A stretch of DNA of 64,000 bases from contig NZ_WBMT01000003.1 of assembly GCF_008923185.1 (NCBI RefSeq), positions 1 through 64,000 of the forward strand. Direction: 5' to 3'. A model generated the notes under the pieces. That model was not told the DNA's origin, made no database searches, and saw only the letters and a program-made list of their open reading frames with translations. Positions 17,128 to 26,870 of the stretch are shown in pieces. Every line of letters begins with the position of its first letter. Position 1 is the stretch's first letter. The DNA comes from Actinomadura rudentiformis (GTDB lineage Bacteria; Actinomycetota; Actinomycetes; Streptosporangiales; Streptosporangiaceae). Made by a program: the position numbers and the translations under genes.

Positions 17128-17844
17128 TCAGGCCTCGTCGAGCTCGGCGGTCAGGTTGCGGACCGCGTTCGGGTCCACCGGAACGCTCGGGCCCATCGAG
17201 GTGGTGATGACGGCCTTCTTCACGTACCGGCCCTTGGCTGCGGACGGCTTGAGACGCTGGATCTCGTCGACCGCGGCGGCGTAGTTCTCCACCAGCTGGC
17301 GCTGGCTGAAGGACGCCTTGCCGATGATGAAGTGCAGGTTCGCGTGCCGGTCGACCCGGAACTCGATCTTGCCGCCCTTGATGTCGGACACGGCCTTGGC
17401 CACGTCCATGGTGACGGTGCCGGTCTTCGGGTTGGGCATCAGGCCACGCGGGCCGAGCACGCGGCCCAGGCGGCCGACCTTGCCCATCTGGTCCGGGGTG
17501 GCGACGACGGCGTCGAAGTCCAGGAAACCGCCCTGGATCTTCTCGATCATGTCGTCCGAGCCGACCAGGTCGGCGCCGGCCTCACGGGCCTCGTCCGCCT
17601 TGGCGCCACCGGCGAAGACCAGCACGCGGGCGGTCTTACCGGTGCCGTGCGGCAGGTTGACGGTGCCGCGGACCATCTGGTCGGCCTTGCGGGGGTCGAC
17701 GCCCAGCCGCAGGGCGACCTCGACGGTCGCGTCGAACTTGGTGACCGAGGTCTCCTTGGCCAGCGCGACGGCCTCGGCCGGGCTGTAGAGCTTGTCCCGG
17801 TCGATCTTCTCGGCCGCGTTGCGGTAACCCTTGCTGTGCTTCAT
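17128..17844 (-). CDS. rplA: 50S ribosomal protein L1
   Basis: 238 residues from ATG at 17844 (AGGAGC site 5 nt upstream; longer frames enter rplK in another frame). The L1 signature region [20 protein letters not shown] is intact and length is normal. It binds 23S rRNA at the L1 stalk and in many bacteria represses rplKA by binding its mRNA. It follows rplK by 76 nt. Confidence 0.98.
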   Translation of the reverse strand: MKHSKGYRNAAEKIDRDKLYSPAEAVALAKETSVTKFDATVEVALRLGVDPRKADQMVRGTVNLPHGTGKTARVLVFAGGAKADEAREAGADLVGSDDMIEKIQGGFLDFDAVVATPDQMGKVGRLGRVLGPRGLMPNPKTGTVTMDVAKAVSDIKGGKIEFRVDRHANLHFIIGKASFSQRQLVENYAAAVDEIQRLKPSAAKGRYVKKAVITTSMGPSVPVDPNAVRNLTAELDEA

Positions 17845-17920
17845 GTCCTGCTCCTTGGTGGTAGAGCGGGCCGCGGCGTGCGGCCCTCCCACGTCCTCAC
17901 GGGATACCCCGCGGGAAGAC

Positions 17921-18349
17921 CTACTTGACCTCGATGCCCATCGAACGGGCGGTGCCGGCGACGATCTTCTCGGCGGCGTCCAGGTCGTTGGCGTTGAGGT
18001 CGGGCATCTTGGTGGTGGCGATCTCGCGGATCTGGTCGCGCGTGACCGAGCCGACCTTGGTCTTGTGCGGCTCGCCGCTGCCCTTCTCCACACCCGCGGC
18101 CTTCAGGATGAGCTGCGCGGCCGGCGGAGTCTTGGTGATGAAGGTGAACGAGCGGTCCTCGTAGATGGTGATCTCTACGGGGATGACGTTGCCGCGCTGG
18201 GACTCCGTGGCAGCGTTGTACTGCTTGCAGAAGTCCATGATGTTGACGCCGTGCGGACCGAGCGCGGTACCGACCGGCGGCGCGGGGGTCGCTTGTCCAG
18301 CTTGAAGCTGAACTTTAACGATTGCCGCGATCTTCTTCTTGGGAGGCAT
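17921..18349 (-). CDS. rplK: 50S ribosomal protein L11
   Basis: 142 residues, full length. N-terminal domain with [21 protein letters not shown]-terminal RNA-binding domain with the [20 protein letters not shown] region. It binds the GTPase centre of 23S rRNA and stimulates RelA. Promoter-distal partner is rplA. Confidence 0.98.
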   Translation of the reverse strand: MPPKKKIAAIVKVQLQAGQATPAPPVGTALGPHGVNIMDFCKQYNAATESQRGNVIPVEITIYEDRSFTFITKTPPAAQLILKAAGVEKGSGEPHKTKVGSVTRDQIREIATTKMPDLNANDLDAAEKIVAGTARSMGIEVK

Positions 18350-18386
18350 TCATACCCCTTTGTCCCGTTTTGCTTTGGTTCCGGTT

Positions 18387-18532
18387 CCCGCCTTCGCGGG
18401 CAACATCATGGCCGGGACTCCATCACGATGTAGGAACCTGCTGGTGCCGCGCATCCCCGCCATTCGCGGGGCCGACGCAGGCGTCGCCTGACCCGCCTGC
18501 AAGTGCACGGAACGATCCCCGCGATGGCGGGG
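18387..18532. repeat. Three short GC hairpins upstream of rplK
   Basis: CCCGC-CTTC-GCGGG (18387-18400), CCCCGC-cattc-GCGGGG (18455-18471) and CCCCGC-GATG-GCGGGG (18517-18532). The last two are each followed by CCGAC. They fill the 18,350-18,553 gap, where the rplK promoter and leader must lie. They may be regulatory RNA elements or repetitive filler. Confidence 0.6.
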
Positions 18533-18553
18533 CCGACTGGCAAGTTTATGCCA

Positions 18554-18589
18554 TGACGAACGCCCCCGCGTACGCGAGGGCGTTCGTCA
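18554..18589 (-). terminator. Hairpin terminator after nusG
   Basis: A 17-bp stem (TGACGAACGCCCCCGCG with complement, one mismatch) and a 2-nt loop begin 6 nt past the nusG stop. secE-nusG and rplKA are therefore probably separate transcripts. Confidence 0.75.
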
Positions 18590-18595
18590 CAAGTC

Positions 18596-19513
<918 letters not shown>

Positions 19514-19599
19514 TCAGGCGATGCGTGTGACCAGTGCCTGTGACCGGCTGCTTGTGACACCGGCTGCTTGTGGCAGGGACGGCGGCCAGGCCGGTCGGC

Positions 19600-19848
19600 T
19601 CAGCCGAAGACCCAGAAGATGCCCTTGGTCAGGAGCCAGTCCAGGCCCGCCACAATCCCGATCATGACCAGCACGAACACCAGGCAGACCGTGGTGTAGG
19701 TGATGAGCTCCTTGCGCGTGGGCCAGATGACCTTGCGCAGCTCGGCGATGATCTGGCGCACGAAGAGAGCTGGAGACGTCCGCTTACCTGCGGGCTTCCT
19801 GCCTTCATCCTTGGCAGCGGCTTCGCCGCTGCTGGTCTCAGTCGCCAT
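19600..19848 (-). CDS. secE: Preprotein translocase subunit SecE
   Basis: 82 residues from ATG at 19848 (an in-frame ATG 33 nt upstream is possible). The conserved cytoplasmic amphipathic helix VRQIIAELRKVIWPTRKEL precedes a single membrane helix (about 55-75), the short form typical of Gram-positives. SecE clamps SecY in the translocation channel. The position between tRNA-Trp and nusG is the standard bacterial arrangement. Confidence 0.97.
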   Translation of the reverse strand: MATETSSGEAAAKDEGRKPAGKRTSPALFVRQIIAELRKVIWPTRKELITYTTVCLVFVLVMIGIVAGLDWLLTKGIFWVFG

Positions 19849-19972
19849 TGTGCCGCCGTTCACCTCATAGGTCGTGATCAACCACTATGTGGTTGTAGCG
19901 CCTGCCCGCCACCGACGCGCCATGACGGCGCGCCATGACCTGGCCGGGCACGGGTGCGCGCACCGCACCTCG

Positions 19973-20045
19973 CAGGGCAGGAGGGACTCGAACCCCCAAC
20001 CGCCGGTTTTGGAGACCGGAGCTCTGCCAATTGAGCCACTGCCCT
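19973..20045 (-). tRNA. tRNA-Trp (CCA anticodon)
   Basis: Cloverleaf read by eye on the minus strand: acceptor AGGGCAG/CTGCCCT, D arm GGCTCAATTGGCAGAGC, anticodon stem CCGGT with loop CTCCAAA, T arm TTGGGGGTTCGAGTCCCTCC (nearly canonical), discriminator G. It sits just upstream of secE, as in other actinobacteria. CCA is not encoded. Confidence 0.95.
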
Positions 20046-20283
20046 TCAGTAGTGACGGTCCCAGCTTACGGCCCTTTGAGGACATGGCCGTATGCCGGTG
20101 GCGCGTCACTGCGGGGTGAGTCTACGTGGATGAGGGGCCGCTAGTCGAACCAGACGGCCAGAAGATCCTCTGGGATCTCTGCCGCCGAGCGGCGCGACCG
20201 GCCACGATGCCCGGCAGACATCTTCGTCCAGGGAGTGAGAAATACGGACGTGAGCATGGGTTGTCCTCTGTAACGATAGGGAC

Positions 20284-21495
20284 ATGAGCACTGACCGTCC
20301 TCGCATCTCAAAGCGCATCGCCGCCATCTCCGAGTCCGCCACGCTGGCCGTCGACGCCAAGGCCAAGGCGCTGAAGGCGGCGGGCCGCCCGGTCATCGGT
20401 TTCGGCGCGGGCGAACCGGACTTCCCCACGCCCGGCTACATCGTCGAGGCGGCGGTGACCGCGTGCCGGGTGCCGCGTTTCCACAAGTACACCCCCGCCG
20501 GCGGCCTGCCCGAGCTGAAGACCGCCATCGCGGAGAAGACCGAGCGCGACTCCGGCTACCGGGTCGAGGCCGCGCAGGTGCTGGTCACCAACGGCGGCAA
20601 GCAGGCGGTGTACGAGGCGTTCGCGGCGCTGCTCGACCCGGGCGACGAGGTGATCATGCCGACGCCGTACTGGACCACCTATCCCGAGTCGATCAAGCTG
20701 GCGGGCGGCGTGCCGGTCGACGTGGTGGCCGACGAGACCACCGGCTACCGGGTGAGCGTGGCGCAGCTGGAGGCGGCGCGCACCGACCGGACGAAGGTGC
20801 TGCTGTTCGTGTCGCCGTCCAACCCGACCGGCGCGGTCTACTCGCGCGACGAGATCGAGGCGATCGGCCGCTGGGCGGCCGAGCACGAGCTCTGGGTGAT
20901 CACTGACGAGATCTACGAGCATCTGGTGTACGGGAACGCCGAGTTCCACTCGATGCCGGTCGTGGTCCCCGAACTGGCCGACCGCACTCTGGTGCTCAAC
21001 GGCGTGGCCAAGACCTACGCGATGACCGGCTGGCGGGTGGGCTGGATGATCGGCCCCAAGGACGTGGTCAAGGCCGCGACCAACCTGCAGTCGCACGCCA
21101 CCTCCAACGTCTCCAACGTCGCGCAGGCCGCCGCCCTCGCCGCGGTGACCGGCGACCTGGAGGCCGTGGCCGAGATGCGCTCCGCGTTCGACCGGCGCCG
21201 CCAGACGATGGTCCGGATGCTCAACGAGATCCCGGGTGTGCTCTGCCCGGAGCCCGAGGGCGCGTTCTACTGCTACCCCTCGGTCAAGGAGCTGCTCGGC
21301 AAGGAGATCCGCGGCAAGCGCCCGCAGACCTCGGTCGAGCTCGCCTCGCTGATCCTGGAGGAGGCCGAGGTCGCCCTGGTGCCGGGCGAGGCGTTCGGTA
21401 CCCCCGGCTACTTCCGGCTGTCGTACGCGCTCGGCGACGACGACCTCGTCGAGGGCGTCTCCCGGGTCAACAAGCTCCTCACCGAGGCCCGCTGA
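20284..21495 (+). CDS. Class I/II PLP-dependent aminotransferase, AspC type
   Basis: 403 residues. Fold-type I aminotransferase with SPSNPTG (177-183), Asp208 (TDEIYEH) pairing with the PLP ring nitrogen, and Schiff-base Lys243 in [16 protein letters not shown]. It is closest in pattern to the aspartate aminotransferases encoded beside secE in Streptomyces. Likely reaction: aspartate plus 2-oxoglutarate to oxaloacetate plus glutamate, but prephenate or other amino donors cannot be excluded. Transcribed away from tRNA-Trp; the 238-nt gap holds no gene. AGGG precedes the ATG. Confidence 0.9.
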   Translation: MSTDRPRISKRIAAISESATLAVDAKAKALKAAGRPVIGFGAGEPDFPTPGYIVEAAVTACRVPRFHKYTPAGGLPELKTAIAEKTERDSGYRVEAAQVLVTNGGKQAVYEAFAALLDPGDEVIMPTPYWTTYPESIKLAGGVPVDVVADETTGYRVSVAQLEAARTDRTKVLLFVSPSNPTGAVYSRDEIEAIGRWAAEHELWVITDEIYEHLVYGNAEFHSMPVVVPELADRTLVLNGVAKTYAMTGWRVGWMIGPKDVVKAATNLQSHATSNVSNVAQAAALAAVTGDLEAVAEMRSAFDRRRQTMVRMLNEIPGVLCPEPEGAFYCYPSVKELLGKEIRGKRPQTSVELASLILEEAEVALVPGEAFGTPGYFRLSYALGDDDLVEGVSRVNKLLTEAR

Positions 21496-21538
21496 CATGG
21501 CCCACTGACGCCGTAAGTCACCTGACGCCGTAGTCACG

Positions 21539-21574
21539 GAGAGCGCCCTGGCGGAAACCCGCCAGGGCGCTCTC
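21539..21574. terminator. Strong bidirectional hairpin between aspC-like gene and membrane protein gene
   Basis: Perfect 16-bp stem GAGAGCGCCCTGGCGG with complement and an AAAC loop. It lies 44 nt past the aminotransferase stop and about 100 nt past the convergent gene's stop, so it can serve both. Just before it, CTGACGCCGTAAGTCAC is nearly duplicated. Confidence 0.85.
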
Positions 21575-21674
21575 GTCGCGTCAGGTGTCGAGACGGTGTC
21601 CTCCGCCTCGCCTCCGCCCGGGTGGCCGGAGCCGAGCACGCGGTAGGCGCTCCGCCGTCCTCGTGGTGCCGTTC

Positions 21675-22424
21675 CTAGAGGCGGACGCCCTCGGCGATCT
21701 GGAGCAGCCGGTCGCGCGCGGCACCGCCGGCCACCACGAGGACCCCCACACCTGGACGATCCAGCCACGCGACCTGACGGCCCGAGTCCGGCCGGTCGGA
21801 CATGACCGCGCGGCGGCCGCGGACGGTGGTGGGCTTCGGCACGCCCGGGAACGTGGCCAGGCTCTCCGGCCCGTCAAGGCCCATGCCGCGGACGACCCGT
21901 ACCTCCACCGAGCCGGACGCGCCGCGCCACCGGCACGTCGTGGACGTCTCGCGCCCGCTCCGTTCGGTGCGGCAGGGGCCTGCCGCGCTCAAGCCGGACG
22001 GCAGATAGGTCACCCATGCCGGAGGCGCGGGTCTCCCGCCGGCGGTCGGGAGCGGACCGCCGTTCCGGCCCGGCGTGGTGCCGGGGGCCGTCGGCTGCCT
22101 GCTCGATCCCGCCCCGGGCCCGTCCGTCGAGTGGGGGGGCCGCGCCGGGCCCGAGGCGGGTGGCTTCTCCGGTCCGGGCGGCACCGCCGCCGCGCCGGTG
22201 GACGTCGGGGTGCGGGACGAGCTCACCGGACCCGCGTTCATCGATCGGTAGGAGGGCACCGCGGCGATCGCCACGACCGCGACGGCGGCGATGCCCACCG
22301 TCGTGCGGATCCGGGCCACGCGGCGGCGGTGCCGGTGCCGGACCGCCGCCGCGAGCGAGGCCGGAGCCGACGCCTCGGCGGTGTGCTCCGCCATGGCCTC
22401 ACGCAGTTCGCTCTCCAGGTCCAT
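21675..22424 (-). CDS. Single-pass membrane protein, probable partner of the adjacent ECF sigma factor
   Basis: 249 residues. A short cytoplasmic N-terminus rich in Arg/His (AAAVRHRHRRRVARIRTTVG) is followed by one membrane helix (about 43-60), a Pro/Gly/Thr-rich linker, and an extracytoplasmic domain with two Cys. The gene starts 3 nt after the sigma gene stops, so the two are co-translated. It has no recognisable zinc-binding anti-sigma motif. By position it may sense envelope state and restrain the sigma factor. Function is inferred from context only. Confidence 0.7.
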   Translation of the reverse strand: MDLESELREAMAEHTAEASAPASLAAAVRHRHRRRVARIRTTVGIAAVAVVAIAAVPSYRSMNAGPVSSSRTPTSTGAAAVPPGPEKPPASGPARPPHSTDGPGAGSSRQPTAPGTTPGRNGGPLPTAGGRPAPPAWVTYLPSGLSAAGPCRTERSGRETSTTCRWRGASGSVEVRVVRGMGLDGPESLATFPGVPKPTTVRGRRAVMSDRPDSGRQVAWLDRPGVGVLVVAGGAARDRLLQIAEGVRL

Positions 22425-22427
22425 CGC

Positions 22428-22937
22428 TCATCTCCCCAGCGGCGCCATGTTGGTGTCGAGTCGTTCTCGGAGCCTGGCGAGGCCCCGGGACGCCTGGCTC
22501 TTGACCGTGCCGACCGAACAGCCGAGCACTCGCGCGGTCTCCGCCTCCGAAAGGTCCTCCCAGAAGCGCAGGACGAGCACCGCGCGCTGCCGCGGGCCGA
22601 GCTTGCGCAGCTCGTCCATGAGGGTGCCGCGCAGCTCCACCGCGTGCACCGGCGAGGCCACCGGCTCGTCCGGCGGCCGCGCCATATGGATCTCCCGCAG
22701 CACCTTCCACCTGCGCGACCGGCTGATCGCCAGGTTGACCAGGATGCGCCGCACGTACGGCTCGGGGTCGGTCTCGGGATCGAGCCGGCCCCAGTGCCGG
22801 TACGCCTTCTCCAGGGCGGCCTGCAGAAGATCCTCGGCATCCTGGCGGGCACCGCAGAGCAGCGCGGCGGTCCGTGTCAGGGCGGTCCCGCGCTCCACCA
22901 CGAATTCGGTGAAAGATTCGTCGTTTCGACGACCCAC
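22428..22937 (-). CDS. RNA polymerase ECF sigma factor, SigE-family (streptomycete type)
   Basis: 169 residues from GTG at 22937. Region 2 includes AEDLLQAALEKAYRHWGRLD and region 4 includes the HTH LSEAETARVLGCSVGTVKSQ. Length and layout match small ECF sigma factors. It directs RNA polymerase to a small regulon, often including itself. Downstream is its probable membrane regulator; upstream is a secreted Pro-rich protein whose promoter has ECF-like elements. A weaker GAAAACC-N17-CGTC lies upstream of this gene (22978-22951). Confidence 0.9.
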   Translation of the reverse strand: MGRRNDESFTEFVVERGTALTRTAALLCGARQDAEDLLQAALEKAYRHWGRLDPETDPEPYVRRILVNLAISRSRRWKVLREIHMARPPDEPVASPVHAVELRGTLMDELRKLGPRQRAVLVLRFWEDLSEAETARVLGCSVGTVKSQASRGLARLRERLDTNMAPLGR

Positions 22938-22993
22938 TGTGCTCCGTCCGGACGTGAGCAGGTGCTGGGAGGGTTTTCGGTTGTGTCACCGGC

Positions 22994-23027
22994 GGCGGAC
23001 GGCCCCACGCGCCTAAGGCCGTCCGCC
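22994..23027 (-). terminator. Hairpin after the proline-rich secreted protein gene
   Basis: Perfect 11-bp stem GGCGGACGGCC/GGCCGTCCGCC with a 12-nt loop, starting 8 nt past the stop of the 23035-24000 gene. It lies before the sigma factor, which suggests separate promoters. Confidence 0.7.
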
Positions 23028-23034
23028 CCCGTGC

Positions 23035-24000
23035 TCAGTGCGCCCGGTGCAGGGCTCCGGTCAGGTCCTGGACACTGCCGGCCATCACCGGGCTGCCGTT
23101 GACGAAGAGCGAGTAGCCCTCCTGGTCGAACAGGAGCACTCCGGTGCCCGCGGAGCTCTGCCAGGCGAGACCTCCGTTGAGAGAGATCTTCTTGCCGCCC
23201 TTCTCGGGAAGCTTGAGGGCCTTGCGCAGGTCCTGCTCGGTGATCCCGGCGGGCACCTTTAGCCGTTCGACGGTAAGCCACTGGCCGGCCTTGCCGGTCC
23301 ACTTCTGCGTGATCGCGCAGATCTTCCGCGACTTCAGCTCGATGGAGCCGTGGTTCGCGGACGCGAACTGCAGACCCTTCGGCAGGATCAGGGTCTTCTC
23401 GATCGAGCCGCCGATCTGCACGGGGGCGGGCAGCTTGTCACAGCTGAGCTTCGGCGCGCCGGGGAGCTTGGGCAGTCCCGGCTTCGGCGCGTTGGTGGGA
23501 AGGTTGCTCGGCGCGCCGGACGGCAGGCTGCCGGTGTCCGGCAGGCAGTTCGGCAGCGCGGGGACGTCCTTGGGGACACCCGGGACGTCCTTGGGAGCCC
23601 CCGGGAGGTCCTTGGGAGCGCCTGGGACGTCCTTCGGCACGGCGGGGACGTTGGGGTTGGGAACGCTGGGGAGGTTCGACGGCTTGGCGTCGGGAGCCTT
23701 CGGCGCGTTCGGCACGCTCGGCACGTTCGGAAGATTCGGCTTCGAGGCGTCCGGTGCCTTCGGCGCGTTCGGGAGGTCCGGCGCCTTGGCGTCGGGCACC
23801 TTGGGGAGCCCGGCCTTGGGCAGGCAGGTGGGCGGCGCGGCGGGGAGCGCGTCCTGCACCTTCTGGGCCTCCACCGGGGCCTTGGGGGAGCCGCCCGGGA
23901 GACCGAGACCCGACTGACCCGTGGCGGCCCACGTGACCCCGCCGATCGCGACGGCACCGATGGTGGACGCCGCGATCAGGCCTGCCTTCATGGTGAACAT
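23035..24000 (-). CDS. Secreted proline-rich repeat protein
   Basis: 321 residues. The signal peptide (about 1-27) ends near TWAATG. Residues about 55-185 are repeats of Pro-Asn/Lys-Val/Ala-Pro type (LPNAPKAPD, VPKDVPGAPKDLPGAPKDVP), suggesting an extended wall-spanning stalk. The C-terminal ~130 residues (LPAPVQIGGSIEKTLILPKG onward) look globular. AAGGGA precedes the ATG by 6 nt. No family recognised. It neighbours the ECF sigma module and has an ECF-like promoter, so it is a plausible regulon member exposed at the cell surface. Confidence 0.75.
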   Translation of the reverse strand: MFTMKAGLIAASTIGAVAIGGVTWAATGQSGLGLPGGSPKAPVEAQKVQDALPAAPPTCLPKAGLPKVPDAKAPDLPNAPKAPDASKPNLPNVPSVPNAPKAPDAKPSNLPSVPNPNVPAVPKDVPGAPKDLPGAPKDVPGVPKDVPALPNCLPDTGSLPSGAPSNLPTNAPKPGLPKLPGAPKLSCDKLPAPVQIGGSIEKTLILPKGLQFASANHGSIELKSRKICAITQKWTGKAGQWLTVERLKVPAGITEQDLRKALKLPEKGGKKISLNGGLAWQSSAGTGVLLFDQEGYSLFVNGSPVMAGSVQDLTGALHRAH

Positions 24001-24040
24001 GGTGTGTCCCTTCTGACCCTCTGACCTCTTGCGCCCCTCA

Positions 24041-24069
24041 TATACGCGCGACCCCGGACCGGGGTTGCA
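24041..24069 (-). promoter_or_regulatory. ECF-type promoter of the proline-rich secreted protein
   Basis: Minus strand TGCAACC (24069-24063), 16-nt spacer, CGTATA (24046-24041). The AAC in the -35 and CGT in the -10 are hallmarks of ECF sigma promoters, and the spacing is right. Transcription would start about 35 nt before the ATG. The adjacent sigma factor is the obvious candidate user (inference). Confidence 0.5.
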
Positions 24070-24236
24070 CGGTCACCGGAAGTATTTTGAGAACTTTCGG
24101 TGAGGGCCGCCGTATGGCCGGTGCCCATGGGGTTCTGGTCGTTCCGGGCCATGGGTGATGACCGTCACGGGTGGTCTGGGGGCATCCAGGGGCCGTCCAG
24201 GCACCGGCCGGTCGCAAGATCGGGCAACATTGGTTC

Positions 24237-25292
24237 ATGGAGGCCCGTTCTGGATCCGCACCCCGTGACCTGGCCGCGTTGCCCAAGGCTCACCTGCACC
24301 TGCACTTCACCGGTTCGATGCGGCACTCGACGCTGGTCGAGCTGGCCGCCGAGCGCGGCGTGCACCTGCCTGACGCTTTGGTCGAGGACTGGCCTCCGCA
24401 CCTGCAGGCGACCGACGAACGCGGCTGGTTCCGGTTCCAGCGGCTGTACGACATCGCGCGTTCGGTGCTCCAGACCCCGGGCGACTTGCGCCGGCTGCTG
24501 CGCGAGACGGCGGAGGACGAGGCCGCCGAAGGGTCGGGCTGGCTGGAGATCCAGGTCGACCCGAGCGGGTACGCGGCGCGCTTCGGCGGGCTGACGCCGA
24601 CCGTCGAGCTCGTCCTCGACGCCGCCCGCGAGGCCGAGGCGGCCACCGGGGTGGGGATCGGCGTGGTCATCGCGGCCAACCGCACCCGGCACCCGCTCGA
24701 CGCCAAGACCCTCGCCCGCCTGGCGGTGCGCTACACCGACCAGGGCGTCGTCGGCTTCGGCCTGTCCAACGACGAGCGCCGGGGGCGTGCGTACGACTTC
24801 GAGGGGGCCTTCCGCATCGCGCACCGCGGCGGCCTGCTGGCCGTCCCGCACGGCGGCGAGCTGCTCGGGCCCCAGAGCATCCGCGAGTGCCTGGAGACCC
24901 TGGAGGCGGAGCGGATCGGGCACGGGGTGCGGGCCATCGAGGACCGCCGCCTGCTGGACAAGATCGTCGACCGCGGCGTCACGCTGGAGGTGTGCCCGTC
25001 CTCCAATGTCGGTCTCGGCGTCGCCCGGACGGCCGCCGACGTGCCCGTCCGTGACCTGTTCGAGGCGGGCGCCCGGCTCGCGCTGGGCGCCGACGACCCG
25101 CTGCTGTTCGGCTCGCGGCTCGTCCGGCAGTACGAGCTGGCCCGTGCCGACCACGGATTCACCGATGAGGAGCTGGCCGAGCTCGCCCGCCAGTCGATCG
25201 GCGGCTCGGCCGCTCCCGAGGCCGTCCGCAAGCGCCTCTTCGACGAGATCGACGGCTGGCTGGCGAGACCTCAGGCCGGCGCGGACGCCTGA
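24237..25292 (+). CDS. Adenosine deaminase-family metal-dependent hydrolase
   Basis: 351 residues from ATG at 24237. An upstream in-frame ATG at 24171 is unsupported. Zinc ligands: His21 and His23 in LPKAHLHLHFTG, the His of VPHGGE, and the Asp of GADDPLLF. RIGHGVRA supplies the catalytic His region. Known chemistry of the family: hydrolytic deamination of adenosine/deoxyadenosine or related purines. The FTG in place of the usual LDG after the HxH leaves substrate uncertain. Its end overlaps the convergent MFS gene by 22 nt. Confidence 0.85.
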   Translation: MEARSGSAPRDLAALPKAHLHLHFTGSMRHSTLVELAAERGVHLPDALVEDWPPHLQATDERGWFRFQRLYDIARSVLQTPGDLRRLLRETAEDEAAEGSGWLEIQVDPSGYAARFGGLTPTVELVLDAAREAEAATGVGIGVVIAANRTRHPLDAKTLARLAVRYTDQGVVGFGLSNDERRGRAYDFEGAFRIAHRGGLLAVPHGGELLGPQSIRECLETLEAERIGHGVRAIEDRRLLDKIVDRGVTLEVCPSSNVGLGVARTAADVPVRDLFEAGARLALGADDPLLFGSRLVRQYELARADHGFTDEELAELARQSIGGSAAPEAVRKRLFDEIDGWLARPQAGADA

Positions 25293-26764
25293 GACTGAGC
25301 CGGACCGTCCGGTTGGGCCGATTGGGCTGATTGGGCCGGTTTCGCCACTTCGGGCAGTTCCGCCGCTTCGGCTGGTTCCGGAGTGGTGGCCGTGGCGGCG
25401 GAGGCGGGCATCCGGGCCGGGATGATCAAGGCGACGACGACCGCGACGGCCAGGACGGCGGCGCCACTCCAGGTCGCGGCGGTGAGGCCGGCCGTGAACG
25501 TGGCGGGGCTCTCGAAGTCGCCGTTGGCGGCGAAGACCGCGCCGAGCACCGCGATGCCGAGCACCGTGCCGAGCTGGCGGAGGGCGTTGCTCACACCGGA
25601 GGCGACGCCGGTGAGCTCCTGCGGCGCGAAGGCGAGGACCAGCCGGGCCTGCGGTGAGAAGAACAGTCCCATTCCGATGCCGGCCAGGACGAAGGCGGGC
25701 AGCAGCGCCGAGTAGGAGACGTCGGTGGTCGTCACCGCGCTCATCCAGACGATTCCGGCGGTTTGGAACGCCAGCGCGATCACGAGCACGTTGCGGGCAC
25801 CGATGCGTGCCATCAGCGGGGCGGTGAGCGGGGCGACGAGCACGGGCATCGCCGTCCACGGCAGGGTCCGGACGCCGGCCTCGAGCGGGGACATGCCCTG
25901 CACGCCCTGGAGGAACTGCGCGAGCAGGAAGACCGAGCCGAACATGCCGAACGACATCACCAGCGCGGTGCCGTTGACCGCGCTGAAGCCACGTCCGCGG
26001 AAGAGCGCCAGCGGCAACATCGGATGGGCGGCGCGCGCCTCGTACACCAGGAAGCCCGCCAGGAGGACCGCGCCGGCGGTCAGCGACGTGAGGACGAGGC
26101 CGCTGGTCCAGCCCCGGCCGTTGCCCTCCACCAAGCCGAGCACGATGCCGAGCAGGCCGGCGCTCACCAGGAGGGTGCCGACCAGGTCGAGCGGCCTGCG
26201 CGGACCGTGGCTCTCGCTCAGGAACGGCCGGACGAGGGCGAGCAGGGCGACGCCGATCGGCACGTTGATCCAGAAGATCCACTGCCAGCCGGCGTGGTCG
26301 GTGAGCGCGCCGCCGACGACCGGGCCGAGCGCGACCCCGAGCCCGCTCATGGCACCCCAGGCCGCGAGGGCCTGCCCGCGCTTGGCAGCGGGCACCGCCG
26401 CGGCGAGCATGGTCAGGGTGAGCGGTGTGATGATGGCGGCGCCCGCGCCCTGGACCGCGCGGGCGGCGATCAACGTGCCGATGCCGGGAGCAAGGGCCGC
26501 GGCGGCGGAGGACGCGGTGAAGACGGTCAGGCCGATCGCGAACAGCCGGCGGCGGCCGAACCGGTCGGCGACGGCGGCGCCGGTGAGCAGCAGGACGGCG
26601 AACGTGAGGGTGTAGGCGTTGACGGTCCATTCGAGCGCTTCCAGTCCGGTGCCGAGGTCGGTCCGGATCGAGGGGAGCGCGTTGGTGACGATCAGGTTGT
26701 CCAGGGACACCATGAACAGCGCTATGCCGGTCACGATGAACGTTCTCGCTGCGTGATGCCGCAT
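25271..26764 (-). CDS. MFS drug:proton antiporter, DHA2 (14-helix) family
   Basis: 497 residues, about 14 membrane helices. Motif A-like AVADRFGRRRLFAIG sits after helix 2 and motif C-like GVALGPVVGGALTDHAGWQWIF in helix 5. The C-terminal tail is Ala/Pro/Gln-rich. It is predicted to export hydrophobic toxic compounds using the proton gradient. A TetR gene lies upstream on the same strand with matching operator copies before both genes, so export is probably substrate-induced. Confidence 0.92.
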   Translation of the reverse strand: MRHHAARTFIVTGIALFMVSLDNLIVTNALPSIRTDLGTGLEALEWTVNAYTLTFAVLLLTGAAVADRFGRRRLFAIGLTVFTASSAAAALAPGIGTLIAARAVQGAGAAIITPLTLTMLAAAVPAAKRGQALAAWGAMSGLGVALGPVVGGALTDHAGWQWIFWINVPIGVALLALVRPFLSESHGPRRPLDLVGTLLVSAGLLGIVLGLVEGNGRGWTSGLVLTSLTAGAVLLAGFLVYEARAAHPMLPLALFRGRGFSAVNGTALVMSFGMFGSVFLLAQFLQGVQGMSPLEAGVRTLPWTAMPVLVAPLTAPLMARIGARNVLVIALAFQTAGIVWMSAVTTTDVSYSALLPAFVLAGIGMGLFFSPQARLVLAFAPQELTGVASGVSNALRQLGTVLGIAVLGAVFAANGDFESPATFTAGLTAATWSGAAVLAVAVVVALIIPARMPASAATATTPEPAEAAELPEVAKPAQSAQSAQPDGPAQSQASAPA

Positions 26765-26776
26765 GACCGTTCTCCA

Positions 26777-26800
26777 GGATTAGTTATCAGTCACTAACTT
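26777..26800. promoter_or_regulatory. TetR operator copy upstream of the MFS gene
   Basis: Its right half TCACTAACTT plus following CGT is identical to the operator at 27423-27446; across 24 bp, 18 positions match. The left half keeps TTAGT but is degenerate. It lies 13 nt upstream of the exporter ATG, well placed to block transcription or initiation. Confidence 0.65.
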
Positions 26801-26870
26801 CGTTGCCCAAAAAAAATAAGGAGTGCTGCGGGTGCCGGGGTGCGGGAGGGTGCTGAAACGCCGGGACGGC

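Noticed and set aside
24165..26630. Long minus-strand open frame over the deaminase and MFS genes
   Set aside because: Shadow of real genes with Arg/Ala-rich composition and no recognisable domain.
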